A stretch of DNA of 64,000 bases from Pseudomonas farris (GCF_019145235.1 NZ_JAHSTV010000002.1:620001-684000); one strand, 5' to 3'; shown: positions 1-11,161, counted from the stretch's first letter. Made by a program: numbers and translations. Notes: a model not told the origin generated them from the letters alone.

Positions 1-255
1 CAGCTCTTGAGGTTGCACACGCCAAGCGTACTTGTTCCAAAGGTCGGCGACGATGGCGTCACGCAAGTCATCCTGAGCCACGCTGTAACCGAGCATCGGG
101 TGTTCCAGGCGTTTTTGCAGCGCCTGAATGATCGCTGGCGGCGCGGCAAAGTCCATGTCGGCGACCCACATCGGCAACACATCGGCCGGGTAGCGGCTCC
201 ATTTGGTACTGCCGGTGCCATGGCGGTCGAACACCTGATCAAAATCGAAAGTCAT
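1..255 (-). CDS. PatB/MalY-type cystathionine beta-lyase, N-terminal part
   Basis: Partial gene: the 85 N-terminal codons are visible and the rest lies beyond the left edge. The translation begins MTFDFDQVFDRHGTGSTKWS and continues with a PADVLPMWVADMDF segment. That Asn/Ser-x-K-W opening and the PMWVADMDF motif are hallmarks of the PatB/MalY subgroup of fold-type I PLP aminotransferases. These enzymes are cytoplasmic C-S beta-lyases that split cystathionine or other cysteine conjugates into pyruvate, ammonia and a thiol. The PLP lysine is outside the window, so catalytic competence cannot be judged. An in-frame ATG four codons upstream (ending at base 267) is possible; the shorter start fits the family better. 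Confidence 0.85.
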   Translation of the reverse strand, partial: MTFDFDQVFDRHGTGSTKWSRYPADVLPMWVADMDFAAPPAIIQALQKRLEHPMLGYSVAQDDLRDAIVADLWNKYAWRVQPQEL

Positions 256-637
256 GCTCAGTCTCATAAAAGGCAGGGGGTTAATCCGGCGGCCATGATA
301 AGCGCCAACCTTGATCGCTGGCGAATTGCGCAACAGAGCATGACCGGCAAGCCGCCGACGGTCGGTTTTCAGACGGCGGACGGCAACATTGTCTAAAGTT
401 CTAAGTGGCGGTAGTTCCGTTGCCGTCACCGTGATCGTCCAGAAAAACCCGGCCAACGTACAACGCCAGGCAGTTAAGCAAAACCCTTGTGGGAGCGGGC
501 TTGCTCGCGAAGAGGGCGGCACCGTCAACATTGATGTCGCCTGACACACCGCTTTCGCGAGCAAGCCCGCTCCCACAGGTTCCGTGTCTTGACTGACTGG
601 CCAACGCACCGGGTTTCCACCTGATCAGGAGTGCACG
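256..637. other. Intergenic region with a REP pair
   Basis: The region separates the divergent C-S lyase and formate dehydrogenase genes. Its main content is the bipartite REP element listed separately. No convincing gene is present: the small open frames on either strand run through the repeat. The promoter for the formate dehydrogenase operon should lie here, but no clear sigma-70 or sigma-54 boxes stand out. A GATCAGGAG ribosome binding sequence precedes the fdnG ATG. Confidence 0.6.
489..576. repeat. Bipartite REP element (inverted half-sites)
   Basis: Two 23-bp arms in opposite orientation, one reading GTGGGAGCGGGCTTGCTC plus GCGAA and the other its reverse complement, flank about 42 bp. 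The interior contains CAACATTGATGTCGCCTGACAC, also found in the element at 17446-17533. This is the classic Pseudomonas REP pair arrangement, able to form a large hairpin in RNA. Such elements are spread by RAYT transposases encoded elsewhere. Confidence 0.9.
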
Positions 638-3600
638 ATGGACCTCAACCGTCGTCAGTTCTTCAAGGTCGCTGGTCTCGGCCTTGCGGGCTCAAGCCTC
701 GGCGCGCTGGGCATGGCCCCGACGCCAGCTTTCGCCGAACAAGTGCGTCATTTCAAGCTCGCCCATACCCATGAAACCCGCAACACCTGCCCGTACTGCT
801 CGGTCGGTTGCGGCTTGATCATGTACAGCCAGGGCGACAACGCGAAGAATGTCGCCCAGAGCATCATCCACATCGAAGGCGATGCCGACCACCCCGTCAA
901 TCGCGGCACCCTCTGCCCTAAAGGCGCAGGCCTGCTCGATTTCATTCACAGCCCCAGCCGTCTCCAGTACCCGCAGGTGCGCAAGCCCGGCACCACGGAG
1001 TGGACGCGAATCTCCTGGGATGAAGCGCTGGATCGCATCGCCGACCTGATGAAGGCCGACCGCGACGCCAATTTCATCGAGAAGAACGCCCAGGGGCAAA
1101 CGGTGAACCGCTGGCTGACTACCGGTTTCCTTGCGGCGTCGGCATCGTCCAACGAAGCGGGGTACATCACCCACAAGGTGATTCGCAGTCTCGGCATGCT
1201 GGGGTTTGATAACCAGGCACGTGTCTGACATGGCCCGACGGTGGCAAGTCTTGCCCCGACGTATGGCCGTGGTGCCATGACCAACCACTGGACCGATATC
1301 GCCAACGCGAATCTGGTTCTGGTGATGGGTGGCAACGCCGCGGAAGCGCACCCTTGCGGTTTCAAATGGGTGACCGAAGCCAAAGCCCACAACAAGGCGC
1401 GGCTGATTGTGGTCGACCCGCGTTTTACCCGTACGGCCTCGGTGGCGGACTATTACGCGCCGATCCGCACCGGCACCGACATTGCCTTCATGGGCGGGCT
1501 GATCAATTACCTGCTGACCGAAGACAAGATCCAGCACGAATACGTACGCGCCTATACGGACGTGTCGTTCATCGTCAAGGCCAACTACGGCTTTGAGGAC
1601 GGGTTGTTCAGCGGTTACGACGCGAGCAAACGCATCTACACCGACAAGTCCGGCTGGGGCTACGAAATCGGCGAGGACGGTTTCGCCAAAGTCGACCCGA
1701 CCTTGCAAGACCCACGCTGCGTCTATCAATTAATGAAGCAGCATTACAGCCGCTACACCCTGGAGCTGGCCAGTCAGGTCTGCGGCATGCCCGTGGACGC
1801 GATGCAGAAAATCTGGGAAGAAATCGCCACCTGCTCGCAACCGGGCAAAACCATGACTATTCTTTACGCGCTGGGCTGGACCCAGCACTCGACCGGCTCG
1901 CAGATGATCCGCAGCGCGGCCATGGTGCAACTGCTGCTGGGCAACGTCGGCATGCCGGGCGGGGGCGTCAACGCTCTGCGCGGGCACTCCAACATCCAGG
2001 GCCTGACCGATCTGGGCTTGCTGTCCAATCTGCTGCCCGGTTACCTGACCCTGCCGGCCGAGGCCGAACAGGATTACAACGCTTATATCGCCAAGCGCGC
2101 ACTCAAGCCGCTGCGTCCCGGGCAAATGTCTTACTGGCAGAACTACGGCAAGTTTCACGTCAGCCTGATGAAAGCCTGGTACGGCGCCAATGCCACCGCA
2201 GAGAACAACTGGGGCTACGACTGGCTGCCCAAGCTGGACATTCCTGGCTACGACATCCTGAAAATGTTCGACATGATGGGCAAGGGGCAGGTCAATGGCT
2301 ACATGTGCCAGGGCTTCAATCCGATCGCCGCCTTGCCGGACAAGAACCGGGTGATGAAGGCGCTGGCCAAACTCAAATGGCTGGTGGTGATGGACCCACT
2401 GGCCACCGAAACCTCGGAGTTCTGGCGCAACGTCGGGCCATACAACGATGTGCAAACGGCCGAGATCCAGACCGAAGTCATCCGTCTGCCCACCACCTGT
2501 TTCGCCGAAGAAAACGGGTCGCTGGTCAACAGCGGTCGCTGGCTGCAATGGCACTGGAAGGGCGCCGATGGCCCGGGGCAGGCGCACACGGATGTGAAGA
2601 TCATGGCCGAGTTGTTCTTGCGCCTGCGCAAGCGCTATCAGGCCAATGGCGGTGCCTGGGCCGAGCCGATCCTCAAGCTCGACTGGCCCTACAAAGTGTC
2701 GGATGACCCGACGCCAGAAGAGCTGGCCCGGGAATTCAACGGCTACGCCGTATCCGATGTCACCGACGCTTCGGGCGCGGTGATCAAGACCGGTCAGCAG
2801 CTGTCCGGCTTCGGCCAGCTCAAGGACGATGGCAGCACGGCGTCCGGGTGCTGGATTTTCTGCGGCAGCTGGACCGAGCAGGGCAACCTGATGGCCCGGC
2901 GTGACAACAGCGATCCTTTCGGCATGAAGCAGAACCTGGGCTGGGCCTGGGCCTGGCCGATGAACCGACGGATTCTCTACAACCGCGCCTCTTGCGACCT
3001 TCAAGGCAAACCGTGGGACCCGAACAAGAAGCTGGTGTGGTGGAACGGCAAGGTCTGGACCGGCACAGACGTGCCTGACTACAAGGCCGATGTGCCGCCG
3101 GAAGCCGGGATGAACCCGTTCATCATGAACCCCGAAGGCGTGGCGCGTTTCTTCGCCCTCGACAAGATGAACGAAGGGCCGTTCCCGGAACACTATGAGC
3201 CGTTCGAGACACCCATCGGCATCAACCCGATGCACCCCAACAACAAGCAGGCGACCAGCAATCCGGCCGGACGGATCTTCGATTCAGTCTGGGACACCCT
3301 CGGGCAGGCCAAGGACTTCCCTTATGCGGCGACCAGTTACCGGCTGACCGAACACTTCCATTTCTGGTCCAAGCATTGCCCGATCAACGCTATTACCCAG
3401 CCCGAACAGTTTGTCGAAATCGGTGAAGTCCTGGCCAAGGAGAAGGGCATTGCTGCCGGTGACCGGGTGCGGGTCAGTTCCAAGCGCGGGCATATCGAAG
3501 CGGTGGCGGTGGTGACCAAGCGGATTCGTCCGCTGCAGGTCAACAATCAAGTGGTGCACCAGATCGGTATCCCGTTGCACTGGGGTTTCACCGGCGCCAC

Positions 3601-3703
3601 CCGTCACGGTTACCTGACCAACACCCTGGTGCCGTTCCTCGGCGATGGCAACACACAGACCCCGGAATCCAAGTCATTCCTGGTCAACGTGGAGAAAGTC
3701 TAA
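638..3703 (+). CDS. fdnG: Formate dehydrogenase-N alpha subunit, selenocysteine-containing
   Basis: Molybdenum (bis-MGD) catalytic subunit that oxidises formate to CO2 in the periplasm and passes electrons through FdnH and FdnI to quinone. The reading frame is 1021 residues if the in-frame TGA at 1226-1228 is read as selenocysteine 197, in the context [15 protein letters not shown] typical of FdnG. A Tat signal (RRQFFK, residues 5-10) with a hydrophobic stretch starts the protein. The CPYCSVGC cluster near residue 52 and a later LCPKG cysteine bind one 4Fe-4S centre. The SECIS hairpin follows directly. The stop codon overlaps the fdnH ATG by one base. Automated callers would split this into two ORFs (638-1228 and 1241-3703); it is one gene. 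Order fdnGHI-fdhE-selA-selB is as in P. aeruginosa PA4812-PA4807. Confidence 0.97.
1229..1268 (+). promoter_or_regulatory. SECIS element for selenocysteine insertion
   Basis: Immediately 3' of the UGA. The apical hairpin is CGG, a bulged U at 1242, GGCAA, loop GUC, UUGCC, CCG (1239-1258). The bulged U and the GUC apex are the features SelB recognises in the Escherichia coli fdhF and fdnG SECIS. A lower GGCC/GGCC pairing (1232-1235 with 1265-1268) can extend the stem. It lies inside the coding sequence. Confidence 0.88.
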
Positions 3704-4647
3704 TGGCCAGCCAAGACATCATCGCCCGTTCGGCCACCACCACCGTGCCGCCCTCGGTGCGCACGCAAGAGGAAGTGGCCAAGCTGATCGACACCACCAA
3801 GTGCATCGGCTGCAAGGCCTGCCAAGTCGCCTGCTCGGAATGGAACGAGCTGCGCGACGATGTTGGTCACAACCTCGGCACTTACGACAACCCTCAAGAC
3901 CTCAGCGCAGATACCTGGACCTTGATGCGCTTCACCGAGCATGAAACCGACGCCGGCAACCTCGAATGGCTGATCCGCAAGGACGGCTGCATGCACTGCG
4001 CCGAGCCCGGCTGCCTGGCGGCGTGCCCGAGCCCCGGCGCGATCATCAAGCACGCCAACGGCATCGTCGATTTCGATCAGGACCATTGCATCGGCTGCGG
4101 GTATTGCATCACCGGGTGCCCGTTCAACATTCCGCGCATCTCGCAAAAGGACCACAAGGCTTACAAATGCACGCTGTGCTCGGACCGGGTGGCGGTGGGG
4201 CTGGAGCCGGCCTGCGTGAAAACCTGCCCGACCGGCGCCATCGTTTTCGGCAGCAAGGAAGACATGAAAGAACACGCTGCCGAACGTATCGTCGACCTCA
4301 AGAGTCGCGGTTTCGAAAACGCCGGTTTGTATGACCCCGCAGGCGTCGGCGGCACCCACGTCATGTATGTGCTGCACCATGCCGACACGCCCAGGTTGTA
4401 TGCCGGGTTGCCGGATCACCCGGCGATCAGTCCGCTGGTGGACCTGTGGAAAGGCCTGAGCAAACCCCTGGCGTTGTTGGCCATGGGCGCGGCGGTGCTG
4501 GCCGGATTCTTCCATTACGTGCGCGTTGGGCCGCAGTTGGTTGAGGAAGACGAACACCCAGTTACCGTCGACCCTGCGGTGCATGAGTTCGATCCATCGG
4601 TGCACACCTTTGATCCGACGAAACCCGGCGGGGAGGACAGGCCATGA
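3703..4647 (+). CDS. fdnH: Formate dehydrogenase-N iron-sulfur subunit
   Basis: Electron-transfer beta subunit, 314 residues. It has four cysteine clusters for 4Fe-4S centres, including [14 protein letters not shown] near residue 33, [14 protein letters not shown] near 97, [13 protein letters not shown] near 129 and CTLCSDRV followed by [11 protein letters not shown] near 155-175. A single C-terminal membrane helix (about residues 247-268, [15 protein letters not shown]) anchors it to the membrane on the periplasmic side. The ATG overlaps the fdnG stop by one base and the gene's end overlaps fdnI by four, so the three subunits are translationally coupled. Length and cluster order match the family. 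Confidence 0.96.
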   Translation: MASQDIIARSATTTVPPSVRTQEEVAKLIDTTKCIGCKACQVACSEWNELRDDVGHNLGTYDNPQDLSADTWTLMRFTEHETDAGNLEWLIRKDGCMHCAEPGCLAACPSPGAIIKHANGIVDFDQDHCIGCGYCITGCPFNIPRISQKDHKAYKCTLCSDRVAVGLEPACVKTCPTGAIVFGSKEDMKEHAAERIVDLKSRGFENAGLYDPAGVGGTHVMYVLHHADTPRLYAGLPDHPAISPLVDLWKGLSKPLALLAMGAAVLAGFFHYVRVGPQLVEEDEHPVTVDPAVHEFDPSVHTFDPTKPGGEDRP

Positions 4648-5297
4648 ACGACAAAACGATCCTGCGCTACACCTCCAACCAGCGCACCAATCACTGGCTG
4701 GTGGCGCTTCTGTTTCTCATGGCCGCGCTGTCGGGGCTGGCCTTGTTCCATCCGGGGTTGTTCTGGCTCAGCAACCTGTTTGGCGGCGGTTCGTGGACGC
4801 GTATTCTGCATCCGTACATGGGCGTGGCGATGTTTGTGCTGTTCCTCGGCCTGGTGTTCAGTTTCTGGCGGGCGAATTACTTCAGCGCCAACGACCGGTT
4901 GTGGCTCAGGCGCGTCGGGACTGTCATGCGCAACGATGAGGAGGGCGTGCCGCCGATCGGCAAATACAACCCGGCGCAGAAACTACTGTTCTGGGTGTTG
5001 CTGATCTGCATGCTGGTGCTGTTGTTCAGCGGGCTGGTGATCTGGCGTGCCTGGTTCAGCGCGTACTTCGGCATCACCGGTATTCGCTGGGCGATGCTGC
5101 TGCATGCGCTGGCGGGGTTCATCCTGGTGCTGAGCATCATCGTTCACGTCTATGCCGGTATCTGGATTCGCGGCTCGGTCCACGCCATGGTGCGTGGCAG
5201 GGTCAGCCGCGCCTGGGCGAAAAAACACCATGAACTCTGGTACCGGGAAGTGACCCAAGACGAGACGCCTGAGCGACCGATCACCAAAAAAGGATGA
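4644..5297 (+). CDS. fdnI: Formate dehydrogenase-N cytochrome b556 subunit
   Basis: Gamma subunit, 217 residues, with four hydrophobic segments (about residues 15-40, 55-75, 115-135 and 150-170) as expected for the di-haem membrane cytochrome that hands electrons to quinone. Histidines within the helices (for example [17 protein letters not shown] and [10 protein letters not shown]) are likely haem ligands. The ATGA start overlaps the fdnH stop. Only four bases separate it from fdhE, so it is in the same operon. Confidence 0.95.
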   Translation: MNDKTILRYTSNQRTNHWLVALLFLMAALSGLALFHPGLFWLSNLFGGGSWTRILHPYMGVAMFVLFLGLVFSFWRANYFSANDRLWLRRVGTVMRNDEEGVPPIGKYNPAQKLLFWVLLICMLVLLFSGLVIWRAWFSAYFGITGIRWAMLLHALAGFILVLSIIVHVYAGIWIRGSVHAMVRGRVSRAWAKKHHELWYREVTQDETPERPITKKG

Positions 5298-5301
5298 CCC
5301 C

Positions 5302-6228
5302 TTGGCCACGATCCTCGAGCCTGGGCAGATAGAAGCGGCGGCGAGTTCACCGCCGTTTCTGTACCTGCCACCGAACAACCTGTTCACCTTGCGCGCGCTG
5401 CGTCTGGAACACCTGGCCGACGGGCATCCCATGGCGGACTACCTGCGTTTGATCGCGGGGCTGTGCCACGTTCAGCAGAACCTGATGGACGATCCGCCCG
5501 TGGCCGCCATGCCCGATCCCGAACGTCTTCGGGTGTGCGTAGAACATGGCTTGCCACCGTTCGCCGCCGACAGTCTGGTGCGCGAAAATGTTTGGCTACC
5601 GTATCTCGAAGCCTTGCTGCAACGCTATCAGCCACCGCCACAAACGGCGATAGAAAACGCCGTGGCGACTTTGCGCAGCGCCAACCCGGGGCTGCTCAAA
5701 GCGTGGGCAATTGCCTTGGTCAGCGGCCAGTATTCAATGCTGCCGGCAGAGCTGGTGCCGTTCCTCGGTGCAGCGCTGCAAGCGGCCTGGAGCCATTGGC
5801 TGCTGAGTTCACCCAACCTTGAACTCAAGCGCGGCGACAGTCTTAGTCAATGCCCGGCCTGCGGTTCGCCGGCGATGGCCGGGGTGATTCGTCATCGCGG
5901 CAAATACAACGGGTTGCGTTATCTGGTGTGCTCGTTGTGTGCCTGCGAATGGCATGCGGTGCGGGTCAAGTGCGTGTATTGCGAACAGAGCAAGGGGCTG
6001 CAATACGTCAGTTTCGAGGATGACCGTCATGCCGCCAATCAGGCGCCGTTGCGGGCGGAAGTCTGCCCCGGCTGCAACAGCTACCTGAAGCTGATCTACC
6101 TGGAAAACGACGCCGAAGCCGAAGCACTCTCGGCGGACCTGTCCAGCCTGATGCTGGACATGCGCCTGGAGCAGGAAGGCTACCAGCGCCCATCGCCGAA
6201 TCTGATGCTGGCACCGGGAGGCGACTGA
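5302..6228 (+). CDS. fdhE: Formate dehydrogenase accessory protein FdhE
   Basis: Cytoplasmic maturation factor, 308 residues, needed for activity of respiratory formate dehydrogenases and thought to act before Tat export of the alpha subunit. The start is a TTG placed seven bases after an AGGATG ribosome site, giving the family-typical opening ATILEPGQIEAAA. The C-terminal half carries rubredoxin-like pairs CPACGSP (about residue 184), CSLCACEW (about 211), CVYCEQ (about 225) and CPGCNSY (about 254) for iron. It sits between fdnI and selA. Confidence 0.94.
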   Translation: MATILEPGQIEAAASSPPFLYLPPNNLFTLRALRLEHLADGHPMADYLRLIAGLCHVQQNLMDDPPVAAMPDPERLRVCVEHGLPPFAADSLVRENVWLPYLEALLQRYQPPPQTAIENAVATLRSANPGLLKAWAIALVSGQYSMLPAELVPFLGAALQAAWSHWLLSSPNLELKRGDSLSQCPACGSPAMAGVIRHRGKYNGLRYLVCSLCACEWHAVRVKCVYCEQSKGLQYVSFEDDRHAANQAPLRAEVCPGCNSYLKLIYLENDAEAEALSADLSSLMLDMRLEQEGYQRPSPNLMLAPGGD

Positions 6229-6307
6229 GCTTGTCTCCCTAAGCCGATCCCTATGAGCCCAGCGGCTACACTCAGACGCGACGATCAATCGCTTCCGGGA
6301 GCCTCTG

Positions 6308-7756
6308 ATGCCCGCACCCTCCGCCAGCCAAACCTTGCGGCTGCCCTCCATCGACAGCTTGCTGCGCCATCCTGCCTGCCAGGCGCTGGCCGAGCGTTAT
6401 GGGCGTGACGCGCTGCTGGCCGGCCTGCGGCAACTGCTCGACGACTTGCGCGAGCCGGTGCTCAAGGGTGAACTCGATGCCGTCGAAATCGCCCCCGACG
6501 TATTGGCGGGCAGGGCAGGCGAGCGTCTGGCGATCCAGCATCGCAGCCAGGTCCGCCGGGTGTTCAACCTTACCGGCACGGTGCTGCACACCAACCTCGG
6601 GCGCGCGTTGTTGCCGGAGTCGGCTATCGAAGCCGTTCAACTCGCCGCCCGCTATCCGCTCAATCTGGAATTTGACCTGCACAGCGGCAAGCGCGGCGAT
6701 CGGGATGATTTGATCGAAGGCCTGATCCGCGAGCTGACCGGTGCCGAAGCGGTGACCGTGGTCAACAACAACGCCGCCGCTGTGTTGCTGACGCTTAACA
6801 GCCTGGGCGCGCGCAAGGAAGGCATCATTTCCCGTGGTGAGCTGATCGAAATCGGCGGTGCCTTTCGCATTCCCGACATCATGGCCCGCGCCGGGGTGCG
6901 GCTGCACGAAGTGGGCACCACCAACCGCACCCATGCCCGCGATTACGAGGCTGCGATTGGTCCGCGCAGTGGCCTGGTGATGCGCGTACACGCGAGCAAT
7001 TACTCCATTGAAGGTTTCACCGCCCGGGTGCCGACGGCTGAACTGGCGGAGTTGGCACACCGTCACGGACTGCCGCTGCTGGAAGACCTGGGCAGCGGCA
7101 GCCTGCTGGACCTGACTCGCTGGGGTTTGCCCGCCGAACCGACGGTGCGTCAGGCGCTGCTTGATGGCGCGGACATCGTTACTTTCAGCGGCGACAAACT
7201 GCTCGGCGGTCCCCAGGCCGGGCTGATAGTCGGCCGCAAAGACCTGATCGCGAAGATCAAGAAGAACCCGCTCAAGCGTGCGCTGCGGGTCGACAAACTG
7301 ACCCTGGCTGCCCTCGAAGCCGTATTGGCGCTGTACCGCGATCCTGATCGATTGGCCGAACGCCTGCCGAGTCTGCGCCTGCTGACCCGGCCCCAGGCCG
7401 ACATCTTCGCCGAGGCCGAACGCCTGCAACCGTCACTGGCGCAGGTGTTGGGCAATGGCTGGAGCGTCAGCGCGGTACCGGCGCTGGGCATGATCGGCAG
7501 CGGCAGCCAACCGGTGGCTCGCTTACCTAGTGCTGCGTTATGCCTGCGGCCCAACGTAACCAAACGTCTGCGCGGGCGGCGATTGATGGGGCTGGAAACC
7601 GCGTTTCGTCGGTTGCCGATTCCCGTGCTCGGGCGCATCGATGACGATGCGCTTTGGCTGGACCTGCGCCAACTGGACGACGAAGCCGCGTGGTTGGCGC
7701 AACTCGATCAGCTGGCGCAATTCGATCAACTGCAGGAGGAGGGCGCGGACGGGTGA
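6308..7756 (+). CDS. selA: L-seryl-tRNA(Sec) selenium transferase
   Basis: PLP enzyme that converts seryl-tRNA(Sec) to selenocysteyl-tRNA(Sec) using selenophosphate; 482 residues, near the usual length. The N-terminal tRNA-binding region contains [11 protein letters not shown]. The core has [17 protein letters not shown], the [10 protein letters not shown] segment and [12 protein letters not shown], whose lysine is the PLP-binding residue. A GGGAG ribosome site precedes the ATG. The last bases overlap the GTG start of selB (GTGA), so the two are coupled. The required selenophosphate synthetase gene selD is not in the window. Confidence 0.97.
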   Translation: MPAPSASQTLRLPSIDSLLRHPACQALAERYGRDALLAGLRQLLDDLREPVLKGELDAVEIAPDVLAGRAGERLAIQHRSQVRRVFNLTGTVLHTNLGRALLPESAIEAVQLAARYPLNLEFDLHSGKRGDRDDLIEGLIRELTGAEAVTVVNNNAAAVLLTLNSLGARKEGIISRGELIEIGGAFRIPDIMARAGVRLHEVGTTNRTHARDYEAAIGPRSGLVMRVHASNYSIEGFTARVPTAELAELAHRHGLPLLEDLGSGSLLDLTRWGLPAEPTVRQALLDGADIVTFSGDKLLGGPQAGLIVGRKDLIAKIKKNPLKRALRVDKLTLAALEAVLALYRDPDRLAERLPSLRLLTRPQADIFAEAERLQPSLAQVLGNGWSVSAVPALGMIGSGSQPVARLPSAALCLRPNVTKRLRGRRLMGLETAFRRLPIPVLGRIDDDALWLDLRQLDDEAAWLAQLDQLAQFDQLQEEGADG

Positions 7757-9672
7757 TTGTCGGCACGGCGGGGCATATCGATCACGGCAAGACCTCCTTG
7801 CTCCAGGCATTGACCGGCCAGGCCGGCGACCGTCGCCGGGAAGAACGCGAACGCGGCATGACCATCGACCTCGGCTACATCTACACGGCGCTGGAACCGG
7901 GCGCCGCCCTGACCGGTTTTATCGACGTTCCCGGTCATGAGCGCTTCACCCACAACATGCTGGCCGGGGCTCAGGGCATTGATCTGGTGTTGTTGGTGGT
8001 GGCGGCCGATGACGGCGTCATGCCGCAGACCCGCGAACATCTGGCGATTGTCGAGTTGCTGGGCATCCCTCGGGCACTGATTGCAATCACCAAATGCGAC
8101 CGCGTCGACCCTGCTCGTGTGCAAGCCGTCCGGGAACAGATCGAAGCATTGCTCGCACCCGGACCTTATGCCAACGCGCCGCAAATCGCGCTGTCGAGCG
8201 TGACCGGCGAAGGCGTCGAGACACTGCGTCAGGCCTTGCTGGATGCGCAACATGAGGTGCTTCAACGCAGCGCCAGCGGCGGTTTTCGCCTGGCGATTGA
8301 TCGGGCTTTCAGTGTGGCCGGTGCCGGGATCGTGGTGACCGGCACCGCGTTGTCTGGCCAAGTGGCCGTGGGCGATACGCTGATGTTGAGTCCGCTGGGC
8401 AAACCGGTGCGGGTGCGAGGCCTGCACGCGCAGAACCAGGCGGCTGACAGCGCAACGGCCGGGCAGCGAGTCGCGCTGAACCTGAGTGCCGACCGTTTGG
8501 CCCTGGAGCAGATTCACCGGGGCCACTGGTTGTTGGCCGAATGGCTGCATGCGCCGACCCAGTGTCTGGATATCGAGATGACCTTGTTGGTCAGCGAGGC
8601 GCGAAGCTTCGAGCACTTTCAGCCCGTGCACGTGCATCTGGGTACTCAGGACGTGACCGGGCGAGTGGCGTTGCTGGGGGGCGCCAGCCTGGCACCGGGT
8701 AAGCAGATGTTCGCGCAACTGCTGGTGAACGCGCCGGTGCTGGCGGTGAAGGGCGATCGTTTGATCCTGCGCGACCAAAGCGCCCGACGCACCCTCGGCG
8801 GTGGCCGGGTGCTTGACCCGTTCGCCCCGGCCCGACACCGTCGCAGTCTCGAACGATTGGCGCAGCTACAAGCGCTGGCCACCACGAACAGCCTGGAAGA
8901 AGCATTGCCGGCGCTGCTGGCCAACAGCGACACCGGGCTCGATCCGCAACGTCTGGAGCGTCAGTTCAATCGCCCGCGCGAAACTTGGGAGCTGCCCGAC
9001 GACGTGCGCTTGATCGATACGCGGCAGGGGCCGTTGCTCTTCAGCGCTGCTCGCTGGGAAGCCCTGAAAGCGCCACTGCTGGAACACCTCGCACGCTTTC
9101 ATCAACTCGAACCGGATCAAATGGGACCGGACAGGGATCGCCTGCGTCGCTTCGCCGGCACCGCGCTGGACCGGCCGACCTTTATCAGCCTGCTCGACGA
9201 ATTACTGGTCAGCGGTGCGATCGTCGCCAGTGGCCCATGGCTGCATTTGCCCGATCACCAAGTGCGGTTGAGCGAGGATGACGAAACCCTGTGGCAACAG
9301 TTACAGCCGTTGTTCGAACAGGCGGGTTTCGATCCGCCGTGGGTGCGTGATCTGGCTAAATCGACGGGCCATGAAGAGGCCGCCGTGCGCCTGCTGCTGC
9401 GCAAGATGGCGCGGCTGGGGCTTGTGCATCAAGTGGTTCGTGACTTGTTTTATACCGAGACACTGGTGCGCCGATTGGCGGCTATGCTGGTGCAACTGGC
9501 CAGCGATGACCCGGTGATCCAGGTCGCCGCGTTTCGCGATGCCGTGGGCCTGGGGCGCAAACGCAGCATTCAGATTCTTGAGTACTTCGACCGAATCGGC
9601 CTGACCCGGCGCTTTGGCGACCGGCGCCATATCCGGCTCGACAATGCATTGGCTCAACCAGCAACAGACTGA
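7753..9672 (+). CDS. selB: Selenocysteine-specific elongation factor SelB
   Basis: Translation GTPase that brings selenocysteyl-tRNA to UGA codons marked by a SECIS. The start is the GTG overlapping the selA stop; the frame is open further upstream but only this start gives the family N-terminus [17 protein letters not shown]. GTPase motifs GHIDHGKT (P-loop), DVPGHERF and TKCD are intact. The C-terminal third (about residues 380-639) corresponds to the winged-helix domains that bind the SECIS hairpin. It is 639 residues long. The stop codon lies only six bases before selC, so tRNA and factor may share a transcript. Confidence 0.97.
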   Translation: MIVGTAGHIDHGKTSLLQALTGQAGDRRREERERGMTIDLGYIYTALEPGAALTGFIDVPGHERFTHNMLAGAQGIDLVLLVVAADDGVMPQTREHLAIVELLGIPRALIAITKCDRVDPARVQAVREQIEALLAPGPYANAPQIALSSVTGEGVETLRQALLDAQHEVLQRSASGGFRLAIDRAFSVAGAGIVVTGTALSGQVAVGDTLMLSPLGKPVRVRGLHAQNQAADSATAGQRVALNLSADRLALEQIHRGHWLLAEWLHAPTQCLDIEMTLLVSEARSFEHFQPVHVHLGTQDVTGRVALLGGASLAPGKQMFAQLLVNAPVLAVKGDRLILRDQSARRTLGGGRVLDPFAPARHRRSLERLAQLQALATTNSLEEALPALLANSDTGLDPQRLERQFNRPRETWELPDDVRLIDTRQGPLLFSAARWEALKAPLLEHLARFHQLEPDQMGPDRDRLRRFAGTALDRPTFISLLDELLVSGAIVASGPWLHLPDHQVRLSEDDETLWQQLQPLFEQAGFDPPWVRDLAKSTGHEEAAVRLLLRKMARLGLVHQVVRDLFYTETLVRRLAAMLVQLASDDPVIQVAAFRDAVGLGRKRSIQILEYFDRIGLTRRFGDRRHIRLDNALAQPATD

Positions 9673-9678
9673 GTTCAA

Positions 9679-9774
9679 GGAAGGCAATCGCGCCCGGTGG
9701 CGCGGCCGGGCTTCAAACCCGGTTGGGGACGGCATCCGTTCCCGGGCAGGTTCGACTCCGGCTGCCTTCCGCCA
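9679..9774 (+). tRNA. selC: tRNA-Sec (anticodon UCA)
   Basis: A 96-base tRNA with an eight-base-pair acceptor stem (GGAAGGCA paired with TGCCTTCC), discriminator G and an encoded CCA end. The anticodon loop CTTCAAA carries TCA at 9713-9715. The long variable arm (GGGACGGCATCCGTTCCC region) and the T loop TTCGACTC are as expected for bacterial tRNA-Sec. Placement directly after selB completes the decoding set for the fdnG UGA. Confidence 0.97.
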
Positions 9775-9792
9775 TTTCCATCGTGACGCTGA

Positions 9793-11148
9793 TCATAGGT
9801 GCCCGAAGGTCAGCGGGTACTGGATGACGATGTAAACCCTGTCGATGTCATCGCCCGCCTGGGCGCTGTTGGCTCGGTGAGACACATGGGACAGTTGCAC
9901 CGACAACCCTTTGGCGGCACCTGATTGCACGATGTAGCGCACGTCAATGTCGCGCTCCCAATGTCGCCCGCCATCGCCTTGTTGAGGCACGTACCCGCCG
10001 ACAGTCTGGTCGAACGGGTTGTAGGCCCCACCCTTGGGCGCACGGGTGCCATCGACGTCGCTGCCCCTGACATAACGGGTCATGAAGCTCAGGCCGGGTA
10101 TTCCATAAGCGCCGAGGTCGAGGTCGTAGCGTGCCTGCCAGGAGCGTTCGTGGGCGCCGTTGAAGTCGGCGTATTTGATCGAGTTGGCCAGGTAAATGGA
10201 GTCGCCGCCGACGAAGTCGAACGGTGTGTCGCCATTGATGCGTTGCCAGGCCAGGGTGAAGGCATGAGCCTCAACGGTGTATTTGCCCGACAGGCTGTAG
10301 GCGGTGTTGTCGAGGGCACCGGCCAACGCCTTGCCGCTGTCTTGCGTGCGATACAGGTTGGCGTCGAGGAACCATCCGGACCGTTTCAGGTGCAGATTGC
10401 CATAGTACTGGCGCCAGGTGTCGCTCAGTTCGGAGGCATACAGCGCACCGCCGACAGGACTGTGTGTGAACAGGTCGGCGCCCAGAAGCGTGATGCCTCC
10501 GGCCTCGGTGTTGGCACCGTAGCCGTAAAAGTTGCCCTTGCCCGAGGTGTTGTCTTGATTCTTGAACGCCGTGAAATGACCGGCCACCAGATTCACGTTG
10601 TCGATTTCGCCGCTGTTCAATAGAAAACCCGTGGCGTATTCCGGTTGCAGGCGTTTGTCGGCGGTGTCGAACACCGGGGTTTCCACGGTCATTTCACCGA
10701 AAGCCAGGGTGGTTCGGGAAGCCCTGATTTTCAGCGCGCCACCGGCACTGGAATAGTTGCTTTCGCTACGACCGTCACTGTCCAGTGGCAGTAACCCCGT
10801 TCCCGAATGCCCTTTGCCGCCGTCGAGTTTCAGCCCCGTAAAGGCGTGGCTGTCGACGCCGAAACCTAGCGTGCCGGGTGTGAATCCGGATTCAAAAGAG
10901 CCGATAAAGCCTTGAGCCCACTCTTGTTTGTAGTTCTTGCCCGAAGGCGAGGGTGAACGGTAGTCGCTGTTGAGGAAGAAATTTCGACTGAGCACCTCAA
11001 GCTTCGCGCCCTCGAGGAATCCTTGCGCGGTTGCCGGCGCTTCATCCGCCAAGGCCGTTCCGGCGAAAAGCACGCAGAGCCAGAAGGACGCTTTGGCCAC
11101 GTCCTCCCGACCGGGCATGAGCGGGGGGGCTTGTAAAGAAAACATCAT
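9793..11148 (-). CDS. OprD-family outer membrane porin
   Basis: Substrate-specific 18-strand beta-barrel porin, 451 residues. The N-terminus has a signal peptide (hydrophobic SFWLCVLFAGTALA before DEAPAT). It is followed by the OprD hallmark AKLEVLSRNFFLNSDYR, then many alternating aromatic strands, and ends in a leucine-terminated strand (IQYPLTFGHL). The ATG follows an AGGGGGCG ribosome site. It lies downstream of the isochorismatase-type gene beyond a hairpin, and next to a tricarboxylate-type transporter, so a small carboxylate substrate is plausible. The substrate cannot be read from sequence. Confidence 0.9.
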   Translation of the reverse strand: MMFSLQAPPLMPGREDVAKASFWLCVLFAGTALADEAPATAQGFLEGAKLEVLSRNFFLNSDYRSPSPSGKNYKQEWAQGFIGSFESGFTPGTLGFGVDSHAFTGLKLDGGKGHSGTGLLPLDSDGRSESNYSSAGGALKIRASRTTLAFGEMTVETPVFDTADKRLQPEYATGFLLNSGEIDNVNLVAGHFTAFKNQDNTSGKGNFYGYGANTEAGGITLLGADLFTHSPVGGALYASELSDTWRQYYGNLHLKRSGWFLDANLYRTQDSGKALAGALDNTAYSLSGKYTVEAHAFTLAWQRINGDTPFDFVGGDSIYLANSIKYADFNGAHERSWQARYDLDLGAYGIPGLSFMTRYVRGSDVDGTRAPKGGAYNPFDQTVGGYVPQQGDGGRHWERDIDVRYIVQSGAAKGLSVQLSHVSHRANSAQAGDDIDRVYIVIQYPLTFGHL

Positions 11149-11161
11149 TGATCGCCCCCTG

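Noticed and set aside
1226..1228. Nonsense mutation or pseudogene in the formate dehydrogenase gene
   Set aside because: The TGA is at the family's selenocysteine position, followed by a SECIS hairpin, and the whole Sec machinery is adjacent.
692..3235. Long minus-strand frames under fdnG
   Set aside because: Antisense shadows of a gene with very clear family motifs; His/Arg/Val-rich composition and no ribosome sites.
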